Position numbers and translations under genes: made by a program. The notes under the pieces are model-generated. The model worked only from the letters and a program-made list of their open reading frames with translations. It was not told the origin of the DNA and did no database searches. From Eudromia elegans (lineage: Eukaryota; Chordata; Aves; Tinamiformes; Tinamidae), in contig PTEX01000024.1 in NCBI GenBank assembly GCA_003342815.1, positions 1,128,402-1,192,401 on the forward strand: a stretch of DNA of 64,000 bases, written 5' to 3'. Positions 49,201-62,240 of the stretch are shown here, piece by piece. Within the stretch, counting starts at the first letter, position 1. Each line of letters starts with the position of its first letter.

Positions 49201-52200
49201 GGTTTTCAGCAAGACAGAGGTGTTCCATTTCTCCTCCTCTTTCTGAAGCATCTTGGCTTTCCTAATGTTCTTTTATGATCTTGGTCAAGGAGACCATATG
49301 TCATTTGCTGTTATGAAGTAGGACTCTTATTTGGTGACTTCCTCCTTCAGTAAGGAGATGCTTTATCAAAATTGAGGCTGAGAAGTCAGGTGGTGCAGCT
49401 GACCAAAGAGGCAAGTTGCAAAATCTCCTTTTCCACTGTGTCCCAAGTAATGCAGCAGCAGGAGGGTGGGCACTGTCCCTTGCAGGAAAGTTACTGCTTT
49501 CAGGTAGCTTAGGAATGTGCTTGGTGGAAGGCAGCCTCCCCTTGCAGACAGCAGCAGCGGCCTTTCTAGGGGAAGCTTTGAAAGTGAAGGTGCCAGTCAT
49601 TGCCAGAGACAAGGCTGGTCTAAGCAAAGGAGACACCCTTACAGCCAGAAATGCCGTAGTCTGCAAAAAGACAACATGCTGATCCACGTACATTACTCCT
49701 TCCATTTCTAATCCTGGTTTCTAGCCTGTTGGAGGTGCCAATAAGCATGCACACTTCTTGTTTCTGGTTGGGAGCCTTGTCTTAGTACAGAGGACTCCAC
49801 AGTCACGCAGAAGAAACGGGTCTCACCCAACTGCCAATGGTCCGTGTCCCCAGGGAACTGTGCAGAGGTCCCATGAAGCTGCCTGCCCAGGAAGGTTCCT
49901 TCTGGTGCCTCCTTGCTAGAAGCTAGAGCTTTCCTATTGCAGCACAAGAGTCTATGTCCTTGGGCTCTTTCCTTTTAAACTTTCCCATTTCTAGCTCAGA
50001 CAATCATGTTTTCCACAGCAGTGCCTAGAGCTTCCAAGTACTGCTAAGCTCCTGTCTTCAATGTGTTCATAGCAGCAGCTTCCTTGGGCTCTTTGGAAAG
50101 TTATCACCACTACCCTGTCCTGACTCTGTTCTTCTGCAAGAACTTAGATGCTGTGGGCATTCAGTTCTCTCTGTATTCGTGTGTTTAACCCATACAGTAG
50201 TTCTTCCCCTTCCTGCTGTCTCCCTTCTCTGTAATCCTTAATACCTCAATAAGGGTGGAACACAGTCCGAGCTGTCTGTGTGTCTGAGATGAGACCGGGT
50301 GGTCTTGTGCAGAGCACCTCTTGGGACGTACAGCAGAGTGGTGGTCTGCACGCTCATGTGAGAGGCGGCAGGAGAGATGAGCACTGAACTCCAAAGGGAC
50401 GCTGTGTGAAGGAGATAAGCAGCCTGGATAGCAGAAAGGGAAAAAGATGGTTGGACTATAAACCTATGGAAACGAATTCTTAAATGCAAACGGGACACAG
50501 CTTGTTTTCCTTATTGCTTTGCCCTGCAAAGCAAGTTCCTTTAGCTGTATCTACTGTGTCCCTTGATAACCTGGATAATATCTGTGTGTGCTGCACTGTG
50601 AATTTGGTGTTTCTCCAGGAAACATCTTCTCCTTGGTCCCCTCTTTGCCTCTTGTCTGTCAACATCTCATCTGTTCCAGTATGTGATCTTTGTTTTGGGA
50701 TCTCAGGTGAGTTTCAGGACTGAGGCCATTGATAGGGTTGTAGTTGTCAGCCTCCTTCCCCTGGCTGGAGAAGGATGATAAGAACCCTGTGCTCAGGAGC
50801 TGGCAGGAGGGCCCCTTTCTTTGCCCATGTGAGGTGATCCCTGAAGCAGAGGAGGCTGCAGGGCGGCACCCAGCAGGTCCCGGTGGGCCGCTCGTGCTGA
50901 CGGCCCTTCCGGCTGGCTCGGGGCCCTCTGGACACTGCATGGGTGACGGGAGCAGCGGTGACCGGCACCAGCTGGGCTGCCGGCAGCCTTGCGGAGCCGC
51001 GTGGGCCCATGGGGGCCGCAGGCACTGCAGCGGGGAGCCCTGCAACTCGCGAGCTGCCCTGTGCCAGTCTGGAGCAAGCCGAGGGACCGTCCGTCCCGGA
51101 GGGAGGCACTGGTGGAAACACGGGGAGAAGCGGCTCGTTCGAAAGACCCAAGCTCTCTTAGCATAAGCAGAGCACAGTCTGTGGGTTGGCCAGACTCCCC
51201 AGGGCTCGCGTGGCTCTGGAAGGGCTCTCCTTGCGAGGCTGTCGACAGCAGTATTTCAGTTTCCTGATGCTGGTCGGGGGAGGAGGGGGCAGACATGGTG
51301 AGACAAGCTATGGTAGAGGCTAGAGGAAGGTTGCAGGGGAAACTGGAAAACTTGCTGTTCCTGGGGGTGGAAATCCAGAAGGATGTTGTAGGGAGGCACA
51401 GAACTCAATAGATCCATTCCCTTTCGGTTGTTCCAGCCTCTTGTTTTGCTTTTCCAAGGTCTCTGCAATGCAACTCGCACAGAGCAGCACCAGTGCAGTG
51501 TGGAAAGGGCCTGGTTTGCTGACAACGGGGTTGGAAGGGGTGTGGAAACCTTCCTATTTCTGTCTCTGCTGCGAGGTCACCTCTCCAGCAGCCCCACTGG
51601 AGAAAGCTGCTTACCAAGGATGCACGTCTGGGGAAACAGGCCTCCCCTGCTTATCCGTGGCACAGGCAGCCGAGGAAGCTTAGCTGTGGTGTCCCACTAA
51701 TGTGTTTTGACAGTGAACTGGAAGGAGGGAGCTGGAGGGGTCCGTGCGCTCCTGGCCTCTTTGGTTTTGGAGTTTTTCTTTGAGCCTTCTGGTAAAGGGG
51801 CCGATTTTTTTCTCTGCTGGTGATGCTGGGTGGCACACGGGTGGAGGCGGTAGGTTGTGAATGCAGTGGTCACGGGGAGGTTTGGGGAAGCCTTGTGTTA
51901 GTGTGAGATAAAACCCCAGAACAGTCCCGGCTGGGAGGAAAACCTTCTGATTCCTGGACTTGCGAAACACCGCATGCGTGGGCTTCACCTGGCTCTCCTG
52001 CTCCGAGGAAAGAGGTCACCCTTGGCTCCTGCTTTACCTGCCCCTGGAATGCAGACTCCGAGATCGTCTCATGAGCTCTGGAGCCTGGTCACCTGTGTGT
52101 GATGGGGAGGAGAAGGACACGGCAGGGTGCGCAGGGCAAGAGCCGACGGGCCCAGCAGAGCTGCCTGCTGGCACACGGTGATGCTGGGGCAGAGGGCACG

Positions 52201-53825
52201 GATGCCCTTTGTACGGGTTGGAATGGGTGTTGTGGGGATGAGGGCAGGGCAAGGCCTGGTGCTTTCTCTCCTGCACCCTGGTGCCTTTCATGCCCTGAAG
52301 CAGGTCCTGGCGCGTCCTCCGGGAGGAGGGCCGGGAGGGTCCCCTTTCCCTAGGCTGCTCCCATTGCTCCGGACGGCGCTCGGGGCAGAGATCCCTCCTG
52401 CCCGCACGCCGGCGTGGCGCCCATCAGCATGTCTGTGACACCCCTGCTCCCAGGCCGGACGCAGAACCCTGCTCCTTGGACACTTATCCAGCTCTTCCAC
52501 TGCTGCCCAGAACCCCCGTGTGCCCTGTGGCAGAGCCGAGGGCTGGGGTAGGGAGAGCACGAGAACGGCAAAGAGATGTCAAGGAGAAAAAGGGGTGAAG
52601 GGCAGTGCTGGAAACCAGATGGGCCGTGATTATCCAGTGCTGCAGATTTCCAGGACGTTGTCCAGATGAGCGTGTTGTATAGGGAAGCCCCTCAGCAGCC
52701 CCTCACCCCTTGAGGTGGGTGCAATGCCTTGTGTGCAGCTCCTGGGGACAGGCTGGAGCCCGCGATGACAGCGGGGTGGCCTGGCTGAGGCTGAGCTCTT
52801 TCAGCTCTGTCACGAGTTGGGAGGTGTGGGTTGGTGGCACACTTTGCTGTGCTGTGCCGTGAAGCTCTTGGAGGGGAGCATGGCCATGGCTGCCGTGGAG
52901 CCGAGCATCGCTGGAGCAGGGCAGGACAGATAGCACAAAGGAAAGAAGCTCCAAGCACTTGCTGTCTGCCCTGGGCTCCCACTGCAATGCAGGTGCAGCC
53001 CCCTGGGAGAGTAACAGGGAGGATGTTTTCCTATGCAAGGTCTTGACCAAACGAGAAAATGTGGTGGTCTCTGACAGATGCTCTTGGGCAAAAACTTAGC
53101 GATCCTTTAAAAAGCAAAGCAAAACAATTTCCTGGCCAAAAAGCTGTCACTGTGTTTTGTTCTTTTCCATATGACACAGAAGATGACAGATACAGCATTT
53201 ATATGCATATTCCACCAAGGGTTTATTCTGTGACCTTCTGCACATGCGGGTGGGTCTAGATTTCTGAATCGAGGTACCTGAAACGGCCATAGCGGTGCCG
53301 TGGGGTGGGGTGGGGTGAGCTCGCCTGGGGAGACGCGGAGCAAAGCCGGTGCGCAGAGCAGGGCGCCAGGCAGCGGGGCCGTGCACCGGGGCTGGCTCCC
53401 GCAGCGCGTGCCAGCGTGCGTGGCCCGGGGGCCTTTGGCACTGCAGGTATGTACACGTGAAGACATAGTGTGTGCCCTGGCTCAGGGCTTTACTGCACGA
53501 GATCATCTTCGTGCATTTGCAGAATGCTTTTTTCTGTCTATAGACGTGTGTAAAACTACTGACGCTTTCCCTGCCTTACAGAGCTCGACCACTGCTGACC
53601 TGCCCACCTCGGATCTACAAACTTATTTTCTGTTTTACCCACTCAGGCCTCCCCTGTCAAAGATACGTGACTCCCAGCCTATCTAAGACCTGTTGTGACA
53701 AGGTTTTCTGTCACTCATGTGTGCCAAACTCCTTCCTGTTCTATTGGCATATCTGGGAGGAATCCATAGTTCTCGTAGGACAGTGCTTTGAAGAATGCAT
53801 CTTTGAAGAAATTGAGCGAGGGCCT

Positions 53826-53863
53826 CTGGATGTGACCTTAGGTCACTGGATGTGACCTTAGGT
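53826..53863. repeat. 20-base tandem duplication upstream of exon 4
   Basis: CTGGATGTGACCTTAGGT occurs twice in exact copies, separated by CA, giving a 20-base period. It ends 217 bases before the exon 4 acceptor. Confidence 0.95.
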
Positions 53864-54080
53864 GTTATTTTGTGCAGTGTCATTTTGTCCCCTCCAAGGC
53901 TCAGGCTTGTTTCCATTGTTCCTCAGTACAGTTCACACAGTCCATGGAGGTGCAGACTTGGGCGCGTTGGTACAAAAAGCTTGCACACCTACAGAGCACT
54001 CGGCGTTAGCGGGGTGAAGGGACTGGGAGTGGTGCTCCTGTGCGGAGGCCAAGCTGACGCCTGCGTGTTTCTCCTCCCAG

Positions 54081-54301
54081 GACTACACCATCACCATGTA
54101 CTTCCAGCAGAGCTGGCGGGACAAACGCCTAGCGTACAACGACCTCCCCCTCAACCTGACCCTGGATAACAGGGTGGCTGACCAGTTGTGGCTGCCTGAC
54201 ACCTACTTCCTGAACGACAAGAAGTCCTTTCTGCACGGCGTGACGGTGAAGAACCGCATGATTCGGCTCCATCCTGATGGGACCGTCCTCTACGGCCTGA
54301 G
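54081..54301 (+). CDS. GABRB4: GABRB4 exon 4: ligand-binding loops D and A
   Basis: The exon is 221 bases, the size of exon 4 in all GABRB genes, between acceptor ctcctcccag|GACT and donor CTGAG|gtaagt. It enters in phase 0 and leaves in phase 2, coding D80-L152 plus two bases of R153. It carries the loop D segment MYFQQSW (Y86, Q88; these line up with Y62 and Q64 of mature beta2), the conserved sequon NLT at N104, the VADQLW motif, and loop A WLPDTYF whose Y121 lines up with beta2 Y97 in the GABA-binding pocket. [12 protein letters not shown] closes the exon. Differences from beta1-3 include I83, L117 and L130. Exon 5, which should begin ITTTAACMMDL, was not found in the remaining 9.7 kb. 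Confidence 0.97.
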
Positions 54302-55830
54302 GTAAGTCCGAGGGGAAGCTTTTCTCCATGGTGGCTGGGAACAGCGACATCTCGTTTCAGTTTTCACCTGTTCCTGAAGAGATTCTGGCATTTTCTTTAA
54401 GCACAGGCAAGGATCAAAAAGAGCAAAATCTACTCAAATATTGCTCAACTTTAAGTATCTATTCTTACCCTGGCTGGGAATGGTTGTTTCCCGTGCTGAC
54501 ATAGACAAGTATTGGAAATGGGAATAGTGAGTTCTGTGCATTTCATGTCTCTTGTCACTCACGTTGCATAACACTCCCATTTGAAACTCATTCTAAGTTG
54601 CTTAAAATTTTCTGCAAGTTTGGCCTATGGAGATGGGTCTTCATTAGTGTGGTATCTAAAGCTGAATTTCGTAGCATTTGAGCCAAAACACTCTAGTCAT
54701 TTCTGAGTATGAGAAGCATGTTTTTGTGCTATTAAAAAGTGTCTCTTGTCTTTGCCAGTGCACTTGTGGAGATTGAGGCTTCAAAGTTCATGTTTGGTAG
54801 GGAAATAGTCCTCAGTGAGGAGGCTTTTTGTGGTGTCTGGAATGAATTAATGGAGCCAAGTTCACAGCCTTTGGAAGTGCTGTGCTGATGTGCAGTGCAG
54901 GCGGCAAAGGTTGGCCTTACTTTATTATCTGGATGTGTGAAGTGCCAGGGAACATAGGAAAGTTAAATGGGAGGGAGCAGAGGGCGGAATGAGAAGTTTG
55001 CAGCCATAGGTAAGATTTAGATGACGGTTTTGGGCCCTACGGCTGAAATATAGGTAGTGATTTTCTCGATCCCCTATTTGTCTGCTTTGAGCTGTACTCA
55101 CTTTTTTTTTCTCCTTTTCAACTACCAAAATTCACAGCTGGCTTTTAGAGCTGCCTCCACATTCACAAATGATTGCGATAGCAGCTCTGGGCTTACATCC
55201 CAGTGCAGCAAAGGGGGAGGAAAGACCTTTCCCTCTCAAAGAGGGTACACCCACCCCTTCCCATTTACAGTATCAGCTCCTCTGCTGCCTCGTGGTTTGT
55301 GGCAAAGTCTGATTTTTTTAATATATTTCTTTTTTATTTTTATGATTTCCTCCTCTTTAACTAGCAGGGCTGTCCCTGGATGCAGGCAGGAGGTTGCCCA
55401 GGGCCTGCACTGCCAAGGAGCCCTGGGCAGGCTTTGCTTGCACAGCAAAAAGCATGCAGCCCTCAGCCAGGTTTAACACAGATCGCCTGCTTTGTGTTAA
55501 AGCAAGGGCAGGGCGAGAAAACACTTGGACTCGGGGCAGGCAGGAGCACGAACTTCAGCCACTCGGGGCTGGGAAGCTTGTGCTTGCTTCACCAGAGCTC
55601 AGGTTGCTCTGTGCTGAGCCAGCCCCTCTCAGCAGAGCTGCCTTCCCCAGCGCGCGGGGAGCCTTCGCGTGCACCTGCACGGCTAAAGAAGCAGAAATGC
55701 TGGTGTATAAACATCAGCTTCCATTTAGTCAGCTCAAATGACGAGCGGTGCAAACCCTGCAGCACAGGTGACAAGTCCTTCGAGGGTTGGCACTTGTGCT
55801 AGCTCCAGATAGGAAGCCTGCGCCAGCACC

Positions 55831-55861
55831 TTCCCTTCCCTTCCTTCCTTCCTTCCTTCCC
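55831..55861. repeat. (CCTT)n / (TTCCC)n microsatellite
   Basis: The tract starts with two TTCCC units and continues as six TTCC units. It is a pure pyrimidine tract in intron 4. Confidence 0.95.
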
Positions 55862-57748
55862 TGCCCAGCAGTGCTGAGAGAGGAGCTCTGCGCTGGCCTG
55901 CATAAATGGGTACCACAAAAGGAAAGTTGCATTCGGGCCCCAAGGAAGAAAATGGCGGCTGCTTTGCCCGTGTTGTTTCCAGGGCTGTAGTAAGAGCTGC
56001 CTGTGGTGTGTTAACTTTTGGCTGTTTTTCCTGGAAGCTGCTCTCTTGCCCCTGGAGAAAACAGCAATTGCAAGAACCAAGCACTGAGCAATTTCAGCTG
56101 CTCTTCTCGTCAGTGGGAGCTCCTGGGGCTGAACCTTGGGTCAAGGTGCCTTGCTTTTCCTATTGTTAAAGTACACTGGGTTTTGGAGGGACAAATCAGC
56201 CCCCTCGCCCCAAGTGCTAGAGGTCTCTCTAACTTTATTCATAGAGGTATGAGCAACATTTTCATTAGGGCTTCCTTTCTGCATTGACTCTTGCACCTGT
56301 GGTTTTGCTGACAATGGGAGTCCTAGGAGCAGTTTTGCAGGTGCAAATAATTGATATACTCCAGAATACATAGACACGTGCATAGCAGGTGTAAGAAAGT
56401 AAGAAAACGGTGATCCCATTCACCTGTGTACCCTTTATCGCTGTAAAATTGTACCTGTGCTTGCCTCGCAAAAAGGAGGAAAAATGCAGATCCTCCCCGT
56501 ATTTTGAAGCCTGCTCTTGTTGGCTTCTCTAGCATCCTCTGGAAGGGTTCTTAAAATGGAACCGCCTGGTGGACAAGGACCAAAGGAGGCAATTTCTGCT
56601 GCTCCTCGTTTGCTTGTTTGTTTTTCCGCAAGCAAGGTACCACAGCTCTGCTCCTCCTGCTACCTTCTTGCTAGGCGCTTCCTCCTCCATTGAGCTGCTC
56701 CCGTAGCAAAGTGACTCAATGATGCTATTTGTGGCACCACGGTCCCTTTTCTTTCCAGCGGTCTCTGATGTCAGAGACCTGGGAGGATGACACCCCGGCA
56801 GGGCCTGGCGCTGAGCACCTGATCCAGCGGGATCAGTCTCGAAGCGCCGGTCAGATCCGAGGTCCAACTCAGCTCACACAGGTGTCAATAGGTATTTCTG
56901 TTTCTTCAGTGAGACAAGATCAAGCTTCAGACAACCTGTTTCCATGAGGAAATGAAGCCCTTTTCCCTCTCCTTCACTTTGTTCCAGTGTGACAGTTCTG
57001 TGTCGAAGAAGCATATGCTGGTTTTTGATAGAATTAGCAAATAAGTGGATGAAGGGAGTGCAGCAGATGTAATATAACCTCCTCTTAGGAAAGCATGCGA
57101 TACAAAAGCTTACTCCCAAATTAATTCACACTGGGCTTGGATTAAGAGCTGGTTGCCAAGTCTCCAACAAAAGGGATGCATAAACAGCAAAGGACTGAAC
57201 CAGGGAAGGCAGCTCTGGGGCTGCTACATGCATGGGAGTTGGGATGGGAATTTCCTAGCTCCTTCCTCTGCAAGCTAGCAGATGGCATGCATCCCAGAAG
57301 GAAAAACGGGGGCTTTGAGCCCAGATACAGGCTCTGTGATCTCAATGGACATGAAGGGTGTATGGGTTGTGACGGGAGGGTATGAACCCGGCTGAGCTGC
57401 TGGGGCTTGAGGGAGGAAGCCTAACCCGTCACCTTGGGGCATGAGCTTGTCTAGCCCGCAAACACCTCAATCAAAATTAAAATTAGGGGAATTAAAAGTG
57501 ACTCTCAATCAGAGGGAAGTGTCTCGTGTGGCACACGGTGGGGAAGTGCTAAAGCAATGTGGAAAGCCCGCAGGATGAAGCGAGGCCTGTAGCAGCCACC
57601 CACAGAGACAGGGCTTTGGGGCAGTGGAGCTAGGCAGGTACAATGGCAAGGGAAGACCAGCTAGAACCAGTTGCACTTAGTGTATTTTCCACTCCTGGTG
57701 GCTTTTTGTCAGAAATGGCAATGGTTTCATCACATTTGAAACAGAAAA

Positions 57749-57766
57749 ATATATATATATATATAT
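57749..57766. repeat. (TA)n microsatellite
   Basis: Nine alternating AT units directly follow an A-rich stretch. It is a simple repeat in intron 4 and likely polymorphic in length. Confidence 0.95.
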
Positions 57767-60700
57767 TTCACTTAAGAAAAATGTTTCTGAAAATGTTGGC
57801 ATTTCTCTCCTAATTTTAGGCAGAGATTTTTTCATTTTTTTGTCAATACTTCCCTCACTATTTCAGGATGCCTGTACTAGCACCGCTGACATCTGAGTAA
57901 CATAGAGACTCATCAAAGGCTTCCTCTGGACCTCCAGACTGTCCAGCCCACCCCTGCTGTAACATCCAAAAAGCTTTGCGTTCTCAATCTTCACATTTGG
58001 AGTCATTAAAGGCAACTAGAATATAGTGTGGACTGAGATTATATCCTTTGCTAGACCATGTTGCCTTTGTATGCTGGTGAAACAAGAGGACCCTTGTCAG
58101 ATGCTGATGTCATCGATATTTCACTATCTGTTTTCAAAGAGCTAAAAACAGAAAATCCGTAACAATGCTGAAATCCTCGTGTGGTTGATCTGAGGCCGCA
58201 TTGTGAAATGAGCTTAAAAACATCCCTCGGGGCACTCTCGAAGCTGTTTGATTTGGTTCTGCTTGGGGACAAAACTGAATTCCAGCCAAACAGGTGCTCT
58301 GAGGTGCCGGGAGTGCATCCCGCCGCCCGCGGGGATGCGGAGGGGCTGGGGTGCTGGGAAGCGGGCGCCACGCGGAGTGGACGGCAAGTGAGATGCGATG
58401 CCGGGGCTGGCAGGGAGCCCAGGCGATGTAAACTGAGCAGCTGAAAAACTGCAGAGGAATTTGATGACGGAGAGAAATTCTCTCCTGTGCAGAGAGAATA
58501 AGGGATCTCCTGCGAAGGTGGTGGGGGTGTGAGTGCGAGTTTTGCTTTCTCCGTGCCCGTGATAGTCACTGCAACGGGGTGTGCAGTGGGGGAGCAGGCA
58601 ATAGCCGTGCAGTTTGGATGCGTGCGAAGGTGCTGGGGCAAAGCAGGGCACGGAGACCGGTGCGTGCTCTCCTGGGGGAGCCAACCCCTCATCATCATCC
58701 TCATCAGTGTAAATGTTGGCTGCTGGAAGCAAGGGGAAAGTGAGTTGCTATACTTCTGACAACTGAAAATATACATTTTAGAAACAAGGACAGCTAAGTG
58801 TGCCCGCTTTGGCAGCCCTTGGGTTCTGCCTCTCGGAGGTGGGTTCCCACCGCTCAGCTGCTCCCCGGGCACAGAGCCCCAGTCCGGGCTCTGTAGCAAA
58901 CGCCTGCCGAGCCACGCGGGAGGGATCGTGGCCCTGGGCAAGGCAGCACTCGAGCGCTCCCAGTTGCTCCCGGTTGCTTCCCTGGAAGTGGGTGATGTGA
59001 TCAAACTCTCTTGGGAGGCTCTGCTTGCTCCCCCTCGCACGTGGCACAGCAGGAACTGCTCCTGTGGCAGCCTGGGCTTGGGGCAGTGGGGTTGGGTCCA
59101 TCCAGTCCAACTGTCTCTGTGGAGATGTGCTGTGGGGCAGTGACTTAGTGGAAAGATGCGGAGGGACAGGAGTGGGGTTGGGAGAAAGGTTAACTAGGTG
59201 AGAGTGAGGGCAAATGGATTTAATCAGAAGCTTGGTTCTCTGTTAGGGACAGGTCCCCTTACGTAATTTGTACCCTGTGGTTGCGATGAAGTGCTGCCTG
59301 GTTGGAAGAACTAGAAAGAAGCTTAAGAAAGAAAAAGTTCACAAAAAAATAGGAAGTTTCAGAATACTATCTTTGAAGTTGAGGAAGAAATTTGAGCTAG
59401 CTAGAACTGAGCCAGAGCTGTTCCTCAATCCCAAATGTTGCAAAAACCAGGCAAGCCTCTCCTGGCTCAGCTTGACCTGCTGCCTGTGACACATCTCCCA
59501 TAGCTGGTTAGTAGCAGGATAGAGGTCGAGGCACATGCAGAAGCAGCTGATCGCCACTGTCTCCTCATAAGCCACATGAAGGGCTTGCACAGCCCATATC
59601 CCCAGCTTACCCTAGCAGCTCTGTGAATGCCTCCTGCTTCCTTCCTCCGTGCTGTCCTGTCCCAGCCATCCATCCAAGTCCCTCGCTGGACCCTATCTAT
59701 TTTTACCAAATCTCTGAGATTTCAATCGTGGGTTACTGTCCTATTAATTAAACTTCATGCCAGCCTCATGCTGTAGAAGGAAGGGACCTCTTGCTCCATC
59801 AGGTGGACGTGGCCGCTCTCTGAAGCAAGTGTAGCAGATAAAACTCTTGCTAAGCATATTCCACCTGGGTGTCGCTTGCCCCCCACTCCTGGTAGCAGCT
59901 TGCCAGACACAGCCCAGTTACTATGAGGAGGCACAAAAGCAAACCTTGCAGCGACGGCATTTCTGCTGTGGACTCGCACAGGGCAACAAGCTGTTTGAGT
60001 TAGGGGATCGGTGCCCTGTGTGCTGGTCTAGAAAAACTTTGGGTTTTTTTCTCCCTCATCTAATTCAATTCAAGTGCAGTGTGTACCACTACTTATCAAA
60101 GGCTGCCTGTGCAAGCACTGATGTCTTTGGAAAGGGAGTGACCTTAGCAGGATTGTGCCAGGGCTTATGGAGTCAATGTTAAGTGAATGGACTCGAGGGA
60201 AAACACTCCATGTCTTGCCCTTGCTTTTGGTTCTGGAATGACCTCCAGGAGTTTGCAAAGATCAGATCATGGCAAAAGAATGGAGTAAATCACTGAGGGT
60301 TTGTAAATCCTCTGGGTCCTTTGAAGTTTGTGCTAATGCCAGTCCGAAGGTGACACCTACCATCATGTTTAATGAGAGAATTTCAGAATGTGTAGGATAA
60401 AATGATTTTCTCTCTCTTCCCTCCCCTCCCATTAAAACAGCAGTTTGGGCTTTCTCTAAGGGTCAGCGTAAGCGGAAGGGGACCACATTTGCTCTAGAGA
60501 TCCCTTCAAGATACATAACTTTCCCCGTCCCCCACCCCAGTCCTCTTGCAGAGCCTGGTCCTGCTGTTTTGAAATGAGATGGTATTTTGGGGAAGCAATT
60601 TTTTTCCCCTTTCCATTTGTTGCTGGTAAGCTTGTTTCTGCTGGAGGGTGAAATGGGTGGCCAAGAGCCTTCACAGGAGAAGTTTAGAGGCAGATTCGTC

Positions 60701-61864
60701 TGAGAAAGAAGCCGAAGTCGGTAAGGACCAGGATGAAAAAGAAGATGGAGAGATCCAACCATGGCACGTTTCAGCAGCAGAGCTGAGCTCTGTGCTGCTC
60801 TGTGTCTGCTACCTTATATAATCATTCTAAATAAGACAGAAGAAGCCATTAATAAATAAAGAGCAATGAAGAAAATCAGAGAGGGAATGAAATGGCTCAT
60901 GATATGCGTGTCTGTGAGGAGCTGAAATATTTGTGTTGGGCTGCTGTGCAGACGTTTGAGCTACAGATGTGGTGGAACAGTCTCATCCACTACCAGGCTC
61001 AGCTCACAGAGGCTGATGGTGGAATAGGGGGATGGAGGTTGTGTTTTCCCTTTGCGACATGGGCTTTGGATGGGCATTGCTTCCCTGCTGGAACAGGCTT
61101 GGGCCTGGCATCCTTGTTGTGTGACCTAGAGCTCTGTGGCTGCTACTCTGGGAATGGTCTCTGTCTATTACTTGGGTTGAAGGACACTGTCCACAGTGAG
61201 GTGTCTGGGCTACCTCAGACTTCTGCTGAGGTCCTCTGGGTGCTTATGAAACAGGAGGATGTTCATCCAGCCTTCCAGAACTGCTTGATATCCCCTGATG
61301 GAGTATTGTTCTTGTTGTTGTTTTTTGTTGTTGGAGGGTTGGCATTTTTCAAGATCCATGGTGGTTTCCCCATAGCCCTGTCTTCCCTCAGAAGAAGTGT
61401 GCCCCTTACCAGCAGTGCCAGAGGAGCAAGGCAGAGAGGCCAGCTGCTTGATAGCGTGACCACCTGAAAGACCTGAGGAGCAGTAATTAGGGCAAGGGCA
61501 TGACTGTGCCCTTTTTGAGGGAAGGGAGGTAGAAGAGTTGTAGCCTGTGAGGGGGTTGATTCTGAAGAAGGGGATAGAGACTGAGGGAGTAAAGGGGGGT
61601 TGGTAGGAGAAGAGGGGGGTGGTGGCCAGGTTCAGCTGCCAGCAGGAGGCTGGGAGAGCAGACTGGTTCATTGAGAGCATCATGCAAGAAGCAGGCCAGC
61701 CTCTCATGGGCAGTGTCTCTGTGAATCTACATCAAAGCCCATGGAATTTCACACTACACAAATAGGAAAGGGGATAGAGATGATATAAAAGCGAGAGGAA
61801 AGGAGAAGACTCAGCCTGGCCAGGTTCCAGTGCCCGTTTGTAATGTCACAGGGACTGTGACGTC

Positions 61865-62240
61865 CTTCCCCGGTGTCCACCCACCCCTCCTGTGCTCCGT
61901 TCTCTCCTTTTCCCTCCTCCTGGAGGCAGAGTGCCCTGTCTGAAGCTGTTTGCAGGGGTTGGTTTCTCCTGTCTCCTCATCTCCTCTCTCGCAGAGTATT
62001 CACTCCTTGCTTTCTCTCTTAGAACCTCTCGTTTTCCTCCTGCTCACCTCGCCCAGCTCCTTCTCCCCTTAGTTCTCCTCATGCCTCTTCTCTCCTATGC
62101 TCTGTACTCAAGAGGCCTCCCGTCCTTCACTATGTGCTCTCCAGTCTCTCTTCTTTGCTCCTGTTTCCTCTGTCACTGCTCTGTCATCACTCTTCCTTTC
62201 CCCATTTTTCCACCTCTTACTCTCCTATCAGCCTTCAAAT
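61865..62240. repeat. Pyrimidine-rich low-complexity tract
   Basis: CTCC/TTCC/CTCTC words dominate for about 375 bases. The tract yields a spurious Leu/Ser/Phe/Pro-rich 148-codon frame (61892-62338) that looks like a membrane protein only because of its base composition. Confidence 0.6.

Larger units (their letters stand above)
34796..54080 (+). other. GABRB4 intron 3 (19,285 bases)
   Basis: The donor is gtgagt and the acceptor ctcctcccag. No internal gene was recognised. Contents include an 18-base A run (35147-35164), an X-box-like site with a nearby TAAT cluster (37576-37660), a TA-rich repeat (about 43522-43558), a MIR-like fossil (46083-46210), a GC-rich block (50870-51130) and a tandem duplication (53826-53863) just upstream of exon 4. 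Confidence 0.85.

Noticed and set aside
60892..61467. 191-codon + strand open frame in intron 4
   Set aside because: Roughly one frame of this length is expected by chance in 64 kb. The peptide shows no recognisable motif and no splice context.
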